NCBI GenBank assembly: GCA_028284495.1
Contig: JANQRP010000002.1
Span: forward strand, 124,001 to 188,000
Source: Longimicrobiales bacterium
GTDB lineage: Bacteria; Gemmatimonadota; Gemmatimonadetes; Longimicrobiales; Gaopeijiaceae
Direction: 5' to 3'
Length of the DNA stretch: 64,000 bases
Shown here: piece by piece, positions 1 to 11,243 of the stretch
Position numbering within the stretch: the stretch's first letter is position 1
Layout: each line of letters starts with the position of its first letter
Translations under genes and position numbers: made by a program
Notes under the pieces: generated by a model
What the model was told of the DNA's origin: nothing
What the model saw: the letters and a program-made list of their open reading frames with translations, nothing else
Databases searched by the model: none

Positions 1-56
1 TACCGACGTCAGACCGCCCCGGGTGCCGGAACGGTTGCAGCAGCCACGACGGGGCG

Positions 57-581
57 TCAGGCGGGGAGCGCCTCCGGTCGGCGGAGTACGGCGGCGCTGA
101 AGAGCGTGACGAGAAGGCCGACCGGGAAGATCTCGGAGAGGGTGACGAGCGTCCGGAACAGGGGGTTCTCCATGCGCTCGACGGCCACCTCGATCCTCTC
201 CCGCTCCTCCGCGATCTCGGCCGCGGAAGCCCCGGAGGCCTCGACCTGCGCGATGTAGGAGGCCGCATACTCGTCCATGAAGCGGTAGTCGGTCAGGTAC
301 TGGGTCGTCTCCCACGCGGCTACGTAGATCGCGCTCGCGACCAGCGTCATGGCGATCCCCACCTTGAACGCCGTCCCGAATCGGATGACGCCGCCGAGCT
401 CCTCGTCGCGATAGCGCTTCACGCCGACGAACACGAGCGCGAAGGCCGCGAACATGACGAGGTAGCCGAGCCACTCGAGCCCGGCGATCGCCTCCGGATC
501 GACCAGGAAGAACCCGACGATGGTGGTGCCGATGATCACCACGCCGACAATGCTGCCGTAACCGAATGCGAAGCGCCTCAT
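57..581 (-). CDS. DUF4199-like integral membrane protein
   Basis: The 174-aa protein has three hydrophobic helices in its first 90 residues, a charged soluble stretch rich in Glu/Arg (about 100-145), and a last helix near 150-166. This layout and the central GTAFKVGIAMTLVASAIYV segment resemble DUF4199 membrane proteins, whose function is unknown. I chose the ATG at 581 (MRRFAFGYGS) because the hydrophobic helix follows directly; a GTG at 641 would add 20 non-hydrophobic residues. It is the last of three minus-strand genes and follows a LuxR-type regulator gene. A perfect palindrome lies upstream of it (671-688). The family assignment is by pattern only. Confidence 0.7.
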   Translation of the reverse strand: MRRFAFGYGSIVGVVIIGTTIVGFFLVDPEAIAGLEWLGYLVMFAAFALVFVGVKRYRDEELGGVIRFGTAFKVGIAMTLVASAIYVAAWETTQYLTDYRFMDEYAASYIAQVEASGASAAEIAEERERIEVAVERMENPLFRTLVTLSEIFPVGLLVTLFSAAVLRRPEALPA

Positions 582-670
582 GATGTCCGTCTCCGTCTCA
601 TCGAGTGCCGACTGCGCCCCGGTCGGGCGCGTCCCGGGCACAACCCTGTCCGCGTGGGTCGCCGTCGCCC

Positions 671-707
671 ATCACCCGAACGGGTGATATCCGGAAAATC
701 ACCCGAA
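671..707. promoter_or_regulatory. Palindromic operator candidate plus repeated half-site
   Basis: ATCACCCGAACGGGTGAT at 671-688 is an 18-bp perfect dyad with an AA centre. The half-site ATCACCCGAA recurs at 698-707. The pair sits between the stop of the LuxR-type regulator gene and the start of the DUF4199 gene, 90 bp upstream of the chosen start. LuxR/FixJ-type HTH proteins bind dyads of about this size, so the neighbouring regulator is a reasonable binder (inference). It could also form a weak hairpin with a GAAC loop. Confidence 0.5.
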
Positions 708-753
708 TTCACGGGAGATCGGCGCCGGCGGGTGCCGCCCGCCGACACGGCAG

Positions 754-1176
754 TCACGGCAGGATCCCGAGCTCCCGGGCCTTGCGTACCGCCTGGGTTC
801 GCCGCGACACGTCGAGCTTCCCGTACAGGCTCGAGAGGTGGGTCTTCACGGTGTTCTCCGAGATGAACGCCCGCCGGGCGATCTCGCGATTGGACGAGCC
901 GTCCGCGAGCATCCCGAGCAGCTCCGCCTCCCGGTCGGTGATGCCCAGGTAGGCCATCGCCTTGCGGTTGGGCTCGAATCCGCCGTCGGTCGGTCGGCGC
1001 GGCATGATTCGGGTGGCCGCCCACGCGCCGAGGCCGGCAAACAGCAGCGCGACCATCACGAGGTACACTTCGGTCTCGAGCGTGCGGATGCGCCACCCGT
1101 AGTCGAGCAGGTCGAGCAGGATGACGATCGCCGCGAGCGCGAGTCCGTAGCCGACCACCCGAGCGCGCCCCGTCAT
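754..1176 (-). CDS. Membrane-anchored LuxR-type transcriptional regulator
   Basis: The 140-aa protein has two hydrophobic helices (about residues 6-23 and 34-52) followed by a LuxR C-terminal helix-turn-helix domain (about 75-138), recognisable by LTDREAELLGMLADGSSN-like spacing, NREIARRAFISENTVKTHL and KLDVSRRTQAV. It lacks a receiver or autoinducer domain, so it is probably a membrane-tethered one-component regulator. The ATG at 1176 is 11 bp after the stop of the upstream lipoprotein gene, which suggests co-transcription. Its likely target is the palindrome between it and the DUF4199 gene (inference). Confidence 0.85.
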   Translation of the reverse strand: MTGRARVVGYGLALAAIVILLDLLDYGWRIRTLETEVYLVMVALLFAGLGAWAATRIMPRRPTDGGFEPNRKAMAYLGITDREAELLGMLADGSSNREIARRAFISENTVKTHLSSLYGKLDVSRRTQAVRKARELGILP

Positions 1177-1187
1177 CCCGTCGCCGC

Positions 1188-2147
1188 TCACCGTCGGTCC
1201 GCGACTTCCAGCTCGTCCACCCAGAAGACCTGCTCCACCGGCGACCCGTCGCCGATGTAGGGCGCGATCAGGAACTGGTTGAACGCCATCCCCGAGTTCT
1301 CCCCGGTGCGAAGCAGCACATCGTCGAGGTCGAGCACGAGCTCGCCGTCGAGCCAGTAGCGCACGACGCCGTCGGCCACCCCGACTCCGTCGCGGATCGT
1401 GTTCATCCGGAACACGACCTCGACGAGGTGCCACCCGTCGCGGGTGATCGGCACGCCCTCGAGAATCCACTTCTTCTCGTTGCCCCACACGCCCCCTCCG
1501 ACCTCGTAGCACCCGGTCGGGTAGCCGTCCGTCTCGCCGTTGCAGCCCGCGACGGCGCGAGCCTCCGTGACGCCCGTCAGATCCACGCCGATGTTGGAGG
1601 TGTCTACGTTCCGGCGATCTCCGACCCCAACCACCGGCAACACGGCGCCGTCCCGCACGTTCGTCTCGATGTAGGCGGTCAGGTACGTGGTCGCCGGGCC
1701 CGTGAAGCGGTCATCGAGATTCGTGAGAAGGTACATCTCGTGGGGATGATAGGGCTGCTCCGACCCGACCCATCCGGCGCCGAATTTCACCCGGTAGCGC
1801 ACGTGGACGGTCTCGGTGAGCGGGATCGAGTGGCGCATCGCGCCACCCCAGACCGGAAGCTGGGCCCCCGGGCTGAACCGGACCTCGAGGCTCCGTCCTC
1901 CCGCGAACGCCTCCTCGGTCGTCGTGACCGGCGAGAGATTGTCGTACCAGCCTCGGCCCGCGAAGCCGTCGTCCTCGAAGCCCTCGGTGAAGAACACGAC
2001 CCGCTCGTCGCCGATCCCCGGCGTCGGCGTCTCGTCGTCGTCCCCTTCGAGCGGGCCGGTCCCGCAGGCGACGCCCAGGGCCAGGACGCCGGCCAGGAGC
2101 GGGGGCAGGCTGCGAGCGGTGATGCGGGCCCTCGGCGGTCGGGACAT
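1188..2147 (-). CDS. Lipoprotein with LamG/polysaccharide lyase-like beta-sandwich
   Basis: This 319-aa protein starts with a type II signal peptide (LAGVLALGVACG; lipid-modified Cys about residue 28). The remainder is beta-rich and looks like a concanavalin A-type sandwich of the kind found in family 14-like polysaccharide lyases and LamG proteins: an early GFEDDGF segment, RYRVKFGAGW, a YWLDGELVLDLDDVLLR segment and a closing FWVDELEVADRR strand. It is exported to the envelope and may bind or cleave a glycan, but no catalytic residues can be assigned. It is divergent from acnA and heads the minus-strand cluster with the LuxR regulator. Confidence 0.7.
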   Translation of the reverse strand: MSRPPRARITARSLPPLLAGVLALGVACGTGPLEGDDDETPTPGIGDERVVFFTEGFEDDGFAGRGWYDNLSPVTTTEEAFAGGRSLEVRFSPGAQLPVWGGAMRHSIPLTETVHVRYRVKFGAGWVGSEQPYHPHEMYLLTNLDDRFTGPATTYLTAYIETNVRDGAVLPVVGVGDRRNVDTSNIGVDLTGVTEARAVAGCNGETDGYPTGCYEVGGGVWGNEKKWILEGVPITRDGWHLVEVVFRMNTIRDGVGVADGVVRYWLDGELVLDLDDVLLRTGENSGMAFNQFLIAPYIGDGSPVEQVFWVDELEVADRR

Positions 2148-2295
2148 GGGGCGGTCACGGTGATGGAGAGAAGGAGCGCGATGCCCCGAATCTGCGCCCT
2201 TCCCGGCCCGCGCGCACCTGTAATTCCGGACCCGCTCGTTCTATCCTGTAGGTCTGGACCGGACTTCCCGCCCTGCACGCAGACAAGGACGATTC

Positions 2296-5103
<2,808 letters not shown>

Positions 5104-5150
5104 CCCCCCTCCGCGTCCCGGCTCTCTGGACGCCCGCCCCTGCGCTCCGT

Positions 5151-5185
5151 GACGCCCCGTTCGGCCACCCGGCCGGCGGGGCGTC
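5151..5185 (+). terminator. Hairpin terminator after acnA
   Basis: A 9-bp perfect stem GACGCCCCG / CGGGGCGTC encloses a loop that itself can pair (GGCC-ACCC-GGCC). It lies 47 bp after the acnA stop and is followed by a short T-containing stretch (GTCGTTC) without a long U tract. It is a likely intrinsic or hairpin-assisted terminator. Confidence 0.65.
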
Positions 5186-5243
5186 GTCGTTCACGATCCC
5201 TTGCGGAAACCTCCTGGCCGGGAACATATGTAGGTAGTAGCTA

Positions 5244-5261
5244 TGTAACAGTAGTGTTACA
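5244..5261. promoter_or_regulatory. AT-rich operator-like dyad
   Basis: TGTAACA-GTAG-TGTTACA is a perfect 7-bp inverted repeat in an unusually AT-rich stretch (about 5221-5262) of a GC-rich genome, 58 bp upstream of the membrane protein start at 5320. The position fits a promoter/operator region. No dedicated regulator is encoded next to it. Confidence 0.5.
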
Positions 5262-5319
5262 CACACCCTCGAAGGAGCTCCGCCCGCGACGTCAGGCGAC
5301 GAGAGAAGGAGGCAGGACC

Positions 5320-5883
5320 ATGAAGCGGATCGAACGGTACTTCCCGCACTTTCCCGCGATCGACGATCCGGCGGCCGAGATGCGCCGCCGCGCCGCGCCC
5401 GGCGACACGGCCGCGTCGAACGTCCCCTACCTGGTCGCCGCCGCCTTCGCGGCCGCCGCGGTCGCGGCGATCACCCTCCTGACCGCGCTGCCCCCCGGTC
5501 CGGTCGTCGAGCTGGGCGTCATCTTCGTCGCTCTGGCGGTGGTCGTGCGCTGGCTCGAGGACGTCCCGCGCGACCGCGGGGGCCCCATCCTTCGCATGTG
5601 TGCCGATCTCTGCGCCTCCAGCCGCGACGCGTGGGGGCTCGTCTTCTACACCCTCGCGGGCTGCACCACGTTCGTGTGGCTCGAAACCGGGTCCCTCCTC
5701 CGGCTCGAGGTCGGAGAGACCCTCACCAACGCGCTCTCCGCGGCCGTGTGGTGGTATCCCATGTGGGACGCCGTCGGGGCGGAGGTCGGAGTCACGCCGT
5801 ACGTGCTGATCCTCGCCGCCGCATGGGCGTTCTGGCTGGTGCTCGGCATCCGGCCCGAAGACGAGCCCTGGCTGAGCGGCTGA
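5320..5883 (+). CDS. Small membrane protein, paralogue of the 7337-8044 product
   Basis: The 187-aa protein has hydrophobic helices at about 32-52 and 60-74, a short EDVPRDRGG loop, a central helix near 100-120, and a last helix near 160-180. I recognise no named family. It shares its layout and several short motifs with the protein at 7337-8044: R(W/R)(L/M)EDVP after helix 2, a WW-P segment, and AWAFWLVL before an acidic tail. The ATG at 5320 has a good ribosome binding site (AAGGAGG, 7-bp spacing), which excludes the longer reading frame from 5149. An AT-rich dyad lies upstream. Confidence 0.75.
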   Translation: MKRIERYFPHFPAIDDPAAEMRRRAAPGDTAASNVPYLVAAAFAAAAVAAITLLTALPPGPVVELGVIFVALAVVVRWLEDVPRDRGGPILRMCADLCASSRDAWGLVFYTLAGCTTFVWLETGSLLRLEVGETLTNALSAAVWWYPMWDAVGAEVGVTPYVLILAAAWAFWLVLGIRPEDEPWLSG

Positions 5884-6001
5884 TCGGGGGGGCGAGACAG
5901 GCGCCTCGCGCGGGTAACGGGGGCTGCAGCGTCCGCGAAACCGGCGGGGCGCCCACATCGTCGGGATGGGGGTCTTCCTCACGTTCTCCGCACCGACGTC
6001 C

Positions 6002-7276
6002 ATGCCCGGGCTACAGTCAAGGATCCGCGCCATTCTCTGCAGCACGCTCGCGGCGCTAGCCGCGGCGTGCTCGCCCGATGCGGAACATGGTGCGCCGCTA
6101 CCTCAGCTGTCCGCGACCCCGGAGTTCTCACTGGGGGCGGCCCTCGACGCGCCCCCGGAGCGGCAACTTCACGACGTACTCGACTTCACCGTTCTCGATG
6201 ACGGCACGTTCTGGGTCATCGACGGCAGCGAGACGCGGCTGATTCGCCGATTCGCTCCCGACGGCGCGTTCCTCGGCACGGTCTCCCGCGCCGGGGATGG
6301 TCCCGGCGAGTTCCGCAGCCCCTTCCGGATGAGCCAGCTCGACGACGGGCGGGTGGTCATGCTGGACGCGGCCCGCCCGGATCGCGTCCAGATCTTCGAT
6401 GCCGCGGGCGACTGGCTCGAGACCGTGGCCCTGGCACCAGGGGTGGCCGTGGAGAATGCGGGCGACCTGGCCCTCGACCGACGCGGTCAACTCTGGCTCC
6501 CGATGCGACCCGATCCGACGGTTGGCGTCGACCCGGTGTGGATGCGGGTCGACCTGACGAATCCGGCGGCCCCGATCGACACCGCTGTGGGCTACGGCGT
6601 GGCGCGCCTGCGGCCCGACGCGTGGAGGGAGCCCGAGGTGCGCGCACCCTACACGCCCAGCCTGAACGTCGAGGTCGGTCCGAACGGAGACGTGTGGGCG
6701 GGCTGGACCGCCGAGTACCGGGTGTATCGCATGCGGCCGCGGGACGGTGCCGCTCCCGACGTCGCGCTTGAGCTGGCGCTCGAGGGTCCTCCGGAACCTC
6801 GTGTGACCGTCCCGGAGGCGGAGCGCCGCGAGGCCCGGGCCGCACTCGAGGCCGTCGTCGCCGACTTCTACGGACCCGGCACACGGGTACCCGCCGTACC
6901 GACCGAGAAGCCGCGGCTCCGGGAGTTCATTCTGACACGCGGTGGACTTCTCGTGGCCCGGCCACACGGCCCGTCGCGCCGGGACGCGGACGAGTGGGCG
7001 GAGCCGACGCTGCTGGACCTCTACCGGATCGAGCCGGCGGCGGAGCTGGATGGCTCCGGGGGCAGTGCGCCCGGCGCCCGAGGGACCGCGGTCGCGCTCG
7101 GGCGAATCGAGCTGATCGGGGAGCACGAGGTGTTGGACGCTCGCGAGGGTCGCATCTGGACGCTCTTCCGCGACAGCCTCGGCGTCGAGTCGATCCGCAG
7201 CTACGGATGGCGGGAATCGGAGCTGGCCGCCGCTCATTCGGCCACCGGCCGCGTAGCGGCTCACGCAGCGCGGTAG
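6002..7276 (+). CDS. Six-bladed beta-propeller lipoprotein
   Basis: The 424-aa protein has a lipoprotein signal (STLAALAAAC) and then repeated beta-propeller blades of the NHL/6-bladed type: LDDGTFWVIDGSETRLIRRF, RAGDGPGEFRSP, MSQLDDGRVVMLDAARPDRV. Such propeller lipoproteins are common surface proteins of unknown ligand in this kind of bacterium. I chose the ATG at 6002 because the signal peptide then has normal length; an ATG at 5966 would prepend 12 residues. Related copies lie at 12479-13771 and 45242-46378. It sits between the two paralogous small membrane proteins. Confidence 0.8.
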   Translation: MPGLQSRIRAILCSTLAALAAACSPDAEHGAPLPQLSATPEFSLGAALDAPPERQLHDVLDFTVLDDGTFWVIDGSETRLIRRFAPDGAFLGTVSRAGDGPGEFRSPFRMSQLDDGRVVMLDAARPDRVQIFDAAGDWLETVALAPGVAVENAGDLALDRRGQLWLPMRPDPTVGVDPVWMRVDLTNPAAPIDTAVGYGVARLRPDAWREPEVRAPYTPSLNVEVGPNGDVWAGWTAEYRVYRMRPRDGAAPDVALELALEGPPEPRVTVPEAERREARAALEAVVADFYGPGTRVPAVPTEKPRLREFILTRGGLLVARPHGPSRRDADEWAEPTLLDLYRIEPAAELDGSGGSAPGARGTAVALGRIELIGEHEVLDAREGRIWTLFRDSLGVESIRSYGWRESELAAAHSATGRVAAHAAR

Positions 7277-7325
7277 CCCCACGCCGCATCACCAGTCGGC
7301 TGAAAGCACGAACGCTCGTCGTCCG

Positions 7326-7331
7326 TATATT
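7326..7331 (+). promoter_or_regulatory. -10 promoter element placing the next gene as leaderless
   Basis: TATATT ends 5 bp before the ATG at 7337, so transcription would start at or within a base or two of the start codon. No Shine-Dalgarno sequence precedes that ATG. The -35 region is weak (CTGAAA about 20 bp upstream). Confidence 0.4.
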
Positions 7332-7336
7332 CGGGC

Positions 7337-8044
7337 ATGCGAGACCATGCTGGCGACGGGCCCGACGACGCCCCGACGATCGACGAGGTCGAGCGCGCGC
7401 TGAAGCTCGCGAAAGCGGCCGAACTCCGCGTTCAGGTCGCGGAGCGCGAGTCGATGCGCGCCAACCTGCCGGTTCGCGTGGACGAGCCGGCCTCGCCGGT
7501 TCCGTACGTCGCCGCGACGGCCATCGGCTCGGTCGCGCTCGTGGCCGGCATCGTGTTCGCCGGTTTCCCCGCGGCGCTCGCCACGCAGTACGGCCTGACC
7601 TTCCTCGGCCTCTCGATGATCTTCAGGCGGATGGAGGACGTCCCCGTCGATCATCCGAGCGACCTGCTCCGTTGGGCGTCGGACCGCATCGAGGCGCTGG
7701 GCGAGAAGTTCGGAGTCGAGCTCTACGGAATGATCTCGCTCACCGCCTTCCTCCGGGCCGAGGCGCTCTCGCTCTCCTCGTCCAGCATCTCGCTGGCCGA
7801 GCTCATGTCGAACCCGATCGGAAGCGTGATCCAGTGGTTCGTGGCCGAGATGATGGAGTCCATCATGAACGCGGTCTGGGCCGCGCTCTGGTGGATGCCG
7901 CTCTTCGCCGGCGTCGGCTGGCAGCTGGCCGTCGCCGTGATCGCGGTGGCTTGGGGGGTGCTGTGGGTCCTGGACATGCCGGATCGACCGGAGGGCGACG
8001 TCGCCGGCGAGCCCGACCGGCTTCCCGACGTCAACGGTACATAG
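7337..8044 (+). CDS. Small membrane protein, paralogue of the 5320-5883 product
   Basis: The 235-aa protein begins with a charged helix (about 15-40, EVERALKLAKAAELRVQVAE) that the paralogue lacks, then has hydrophobic helices near 55-75 and 80-92, an FRRMEDVPVDHP loop, a serine-rich middle, and closing helices around 175-215. Family unknown. Shared motifs with 5320-5883 are the EDVP loop, the WW-P segment and the final W-V-L helix followed by an acidic tail. No ribosome binding site is visible, but a TATATT element just upstream suggests a leaderless mRNA. Its 3' end overlaps the convergent OMP gene by 14 bp. Confidence 0.75.
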   Translation: MRDHAGDGPDDAPTIDEVERALKLAKAAELRVQVAERESMRANLPVRVDEPASPVPYVAATAIGSVALVAGIVFAGFPAALATQYGLTFLGLSMIFRRMEDVPVDHPSDLLRWASDRIEALGEKFGVELYGMISLTAFLRAEALSLSSSSISLAELMSNPIGSVIQWFVAEMMESIMNAVWAALWWMPLFAGVGWQLAVAVIAVAWGVLWVLDMPDRPEGDVAGEPDRLPDVNGT

Positions 8045-8618
8045 ACGTCGGCCCGATCGTCAGCATCACGCCCACCGCGAACCACGACTTCGCGGTGTTC
8101 AAGCTGCCCTGCCCCGTCAGCGAAAGGCCGACCGCGCCCCCGAGGTCGAAGCCGATGTCGCCCTGGGCCGCGAGCCCGAATCCCCACTTCTCTTCCAGCG
8201 TCTGACTGCAACCGAAGAAGCCGCAGTTCTCGTCGGTGTCCTCGTAGAGCTCGGCGTAGTCGACGCCGATCCCGACCGCGACCCGCCGCCACATCCCGCT
8301 GTCCGGGGAGTCGCTCCGCCAGCCCCGCAGGACCGCGAAGTCGACGGTGGCGTCTTTCTCGCTGAAGAGCTCGAAGTCCCAGGTGACGCCGCCCCGGATC
8401 AACCAGTCGTGGCCTGGGCGGTGAAATCCCAGCTGGCCGCCGGCCCACGCGCCATTCGTCGAGATGCCGATCCCGCCGCCGGCGGTGACGCCGGAGGTGG
8501 CCGGTACCGACGGCGCGTCCTGGGCCGCGGCGGGGAGGGCGACGGCGAGGATCAGAGCGGGCGTGAGCACCCGCGACGCGAGTGCGACGAATCGGTCGAT
8601 CGTGGTGCATGTGCGCAT
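8031..8618 (-). CDS. Outer-membrane beta-barrel-like protein
   Basis: The 195-aa protein has a Sec signal peptide (about 1-31, ending PAAAQ) and then Gly- and aromatic-rich alternating strands typical of small OmpA/OmpW-like barrels, ending near SWFAVGVMLTIGPTSMYR. The ATG at 8618 is supported by AGGAGGAA with 5-bp spacing. A Cys pair (CGFFGC) is present in a presumed loop. No specific substrate can be inferred. It is divergent from the fatty-acid-type operon starting at 8931. Confidence 0.7.
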   Translation of the reverse strand: MRTCTTIDRFVALASRVLTPALILAVALPAAAQDAPSVPATSGVTAGGGIGISTNGAWAGGQLGFHRPGHDWLIRGGVTWDFELFSEKDATVDFAVLRGWRSDSPDSGMWRRVAVGIGVDYAELYEDTDENCGFFGCSQTLEEKWGFGLAAQGDIGFDLGGAVGLSLTGQGSLNTAKSWFAVGVMLTIGPTSMYR

Positions 8619-8930
8619 GGCGTTCCTCCTGGCAGCGACTGGTCCACGATGTGGGATCGATGGGCGTCGCGCACGGATTACTTCCGAGTTCGCGCTGCAG
8701 CCAGTGCGTTCGGACCGTTCGCCCCTCGACGTACCTGCGGTGACATCGGGCATCGGCATCGACGCGATCCTCGAAGCGATCGGTGAGGGTCGCGACCGGG
8801 AGCGCTGAGAGCCCCCGAAACCTTGCCGCACGACGCGCCCGTCGGGTACGTTCGCCCCCCTCCGGGCCCCGCCGGCGATCGTCCGACGGTGAGCCCTCCC
8901 GACCCCCGAGAACTCCCGGAAATCAGCCGC
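8619..8930. other. Divergent intergenic region with promoter candidate
   Basis: There is no gene in these 312 bp. For the plus strand, TTGCCG (8823-8828) and TACGTT (8847-8852) separated by 18 bp form a plausible sigma-70-type promoter about 80 bp before the enoyl-CoA hydratase start. No clear operator dyad was seen. Confidence 0.45.
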
Positions 8931-9731
8931 ATGTCCGACACCGTGCTCGTCCGCTACGACGTGAAGGGCAGGATCGCCTTCATCACCCTCGACGACCCAC
9001 CGGCCAACACCTACACGCACGAGATGATGCGTCAGCTGGACGACGCGATCGTCGCCGCCCGCTTCGACACGAGCGTCGAGGTCGTCGTGCTCACCGGCCA
9101 GGGCGAGAAGTTCTTTTCCGCCGGCGCGAACATCGGGATGCTGAACGAGGCGGACCCGGGCTGGAAGTACTGCTTCTGCCTTCACGCCAACGAGACGCTG
9201 AACCGGCTCGAACACACGCCGAAACTGGTGATCGCCGCGCTGAACGGACACACGGTAGGGGGCGGCCTGGAGATCGCGATGGCGGCGGACCTTCGCATCG
9301 CGCGAAGGGGCGGGGGCCGGATCGGCCTTCCCGAGGTCAACCTGGGCGTGCTGCCGGGTACGGGCGGGACGCAGCGGCTCGCGCGCCTGGTCGGGAAGGC
9401 GAAGGCGATCGAACTGATGGTGACCGGCGACCTCGTCGACGTCGACGCGGCCGCGGAGCTCGGGATCGTGAATCAGGTGCTCGACGCCGAGTCGCACGAC
9501 GACTTCATGGCGCAGATCGTCGCCTACGCGGAGCGCTTCACGACGCCCGGCACCGCCTCGATGGCGGTCGGGCTGATCAAGCGCTCGGTCCAGACCGGCA
9601 TCGAACTGCCGTTCGAGAGCGCGCTGGCCGTCGAGCGCGAGCTGCAGGCGCAGCTGTTCGCGAGCGCGGACGCCAAGGAGGGCATCGCGGCCTACGTCGA
9701 GAAGCGGACGGCGGAGTTCACGGGAGGCTGA
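8931..9731 (+). CDS. Enoyl-CoA hydratase/isomerase family protein
   Basis: The 266-aa crotonase-fold enzyme hydrates trans-2-enoyl-CoA to 3-hydroxyacyl-CoA. The oxyanion-hole segment FFSAGANIGM and the glycine-rich GHTVGGGLEIAMAADLRI are present, as are both catalytic glutamates (in GGGLEIA and LPEVNLGVLPGTGGTQ). I chose ATG 8931 (MSDTVLVRYD); an upstream ATG at 8823 would overlap the promoter candidate. It is the first gene of an operon; the next start is 1 bp after its stop. The precise substrate is unknown. Confidence 0.9.
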   Translation: MSDTVLVRYDVKGRIAFITLDDPPANTYTHEMMRQLDDAIVAARFDTSVEVVVLTGQGEKFFSAGANIGMLNEADPGWKYCFCLHANETLNRLEHTPKLVIAALNGHTVGGGLEIAMAADLRIARRGGGRIGLPEVNLGVLPGTGGTQRLARLVGKAKAIELMVTGDLVDVDAAAELGIVNQVLDAESHDDFMAQIVAYAERFTTPGTASMAVGLIKRSVQTGIELPFESALAVERELQAQLFASADAKEGIAAYVEKRTAEFTGG

Positions 9732-9732
9732 C

Positions 9733-11214
9733 GTGGGGGGCGGCGAGGCGGACGGCGCCGCGGCGCTGGCGGGGGTACGCACGCAGGCCTGGATCTGCAA
9801 CGCGTGGGTCGACGCCCGCGACGGTCAGACCTTCGCGACCACCAACCCCGCGACCGGCGAGACCATCGCCGAGATCGCTCGGTGCGGAGAGGCCGAGGTG
9901 GACGGCGCGGTGCGCGCGGCGCAGGCGGCCATGGCGTCGCCCGCGTGGCGCGGCATGGACCCCCACGCGCGCTCCACTCGGCTCTTCCGCCTGGCGGACC
10001 TGATCGAGCAGAACGCAGACGAGCTCGCCGCGCTCGAGACCGCCGACAACGGCAAGACGTGGTTCGAGTCGCGGCGCATCGACGTCCCCTCCGCCGTGGC
10101 GACCTTCCGCTACTTCGCCGGGATGGCCGACAAGGTGTTCGGGCGGACGATTCCCGTGTCGGGTCCGTGGCTCAACTACACGCTGCGGGAGCCGGTCGGC
10201 GTGGTGGGGTGCATCACCCCCTGGAACTTCCCGCTCAACCTCGCCAGCTGGAAGGTCGCGCCGGCCCTGGCCTGCGGAAACGCGGTCGTGCTGAAGCCCG
10301 CCGAGCAGACGCCCCTCACGGCACTGCGACTGGGCGAGCTGGCCGCCGAGGCAGGCTTCCCGGGCGGTGCGTTCCAGGTGGTGCCGGGTCTCGGCCCCGA
10401 GGCGGGGACCGCGCTCGTGACGCACCCCGGCGTGGACGCGATCTCCTTCACGGGGTCGACCGAGACGGGCAAGCGGATCGCGCGGGGCGCCTCCGCGAAC
10501 CTCACGAAGGTCTCGCTCGAACTCGGAGGAAAGAGCCCGAACATCATCTTCGCCGACGCCGACGTGAAGGCCGCGATCCGGGGCGCCACCATGGGCATCT
10601 TCTACGGCAAGGGCGAGGTCTGCGCCGCGGGATCCCGGATCCTGGTGGAGCGCTCGATCTACGACGACGTGGTCGCGGCACTGGCCGAGCGCGCGGCGGG
10701 CATGACGCCCGGCGATCCGATGGAGAAGACGACGCGGCTCGGCGCGATCGTGAGCGAGACGCAGCTCGAGCGGGTGCTCGGCTACATCGAGGCCGGGAAG
10801 CGCGACGGAGCACGACTCGTGGCGGGCGGGAACCGGGTCGACCGACCGGGCAACTTCGTCGAAGCGACGGTCTTCGCCGACGTCACCAACGACATGACGA
10901 TCGCGCGCGAGGAGATCTTCGGCCCGGTCGCCGCGGTGATTCCGTTCGAGGACACTGCCGACGCGGTGCGGATCGCCAACGACACGCTCTATGGACTCGC
11001 GAGCGGCGTCTGGACCCGGGACATCGGGAAGGCGCACACCGTCGCCGCCGCGCTCCAGGCCGGCACCGTCTGGATCAACGGCTACAACGGCTACGACCCC
11101 GGCAGTCCGTTCGGCGGCTACAAGGAAAGCGGGTACGGGCGGGACCTCGGCGTGGACGCCACGATCGAGAAATACACCCAGGTGAAGAGCGTGTGGGTGG
11201 CGCTCGATGGCTGA
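9733..11214 (+). CDS. NAD(P)-dependent aldehyde dehydrogenase
   Basis: The 493-aa ALDH-superfamily enzyme oxidises an aldehyde to an acid. Catalytic residues are all visible: N165 (ITPWNFPLN), E263 (SLELGGKSPN) and C297 (GEVCAAGSR), with the cofactor motif FTGSTETGKRIA. The length matches betaine/phenylacetaldehyde-type ALDHs. Translation starts at GTG 9733, preceded by GGAGG in the end of the upstream hydratase gene, indicating coupling. In this operon it may supply an acid for CoA activation (inference; no CoA ligase is present). Confidence 0.92.
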   Translation: MGGGEADGAAALAGVRTQAWICNAWVDARDGQTFATTNPATGETIAEIARCGEAEVDGAVRAAQAAMASPAWRGMDPHARSTRLFRLADLIEQNADELAALETADNGKTWFESRRIDVPSAVATFRYFAGMADKVFGRTIPVSGPWLNYTLREPVGVVGCITPWNFPLNLASWKVAPALACGNAVVLKPAEQTPLTALRLGELAAEAGFPGGAFQVVPGLGPEAGTALVTHPGVDAISFTGSTETGKRIARGASANLTKVSLELGGKSPNIIFADADVKAAIRGATMGIFYGKGEVCAAGSRILVERSIYDDVVAALAERAAGMTPGDPMEKTTRLGAIVSETQLERVLGYIEAGKRDGARLVAGGNRVDRPGNFVEATVFADVTNDMTIAREEIFGPVAAVIPFEDTADAVRIANDTLYGLASGVWTRDIGKAHTVAAALQAGTVWINGYNGYDPGSPFGGYKESGYGRDLGVDATIEKYTQVKSVWVALDG

Positions 11215-11243
11215 GCGCGCCGGAACCGCGTATGGGCGAGCCC

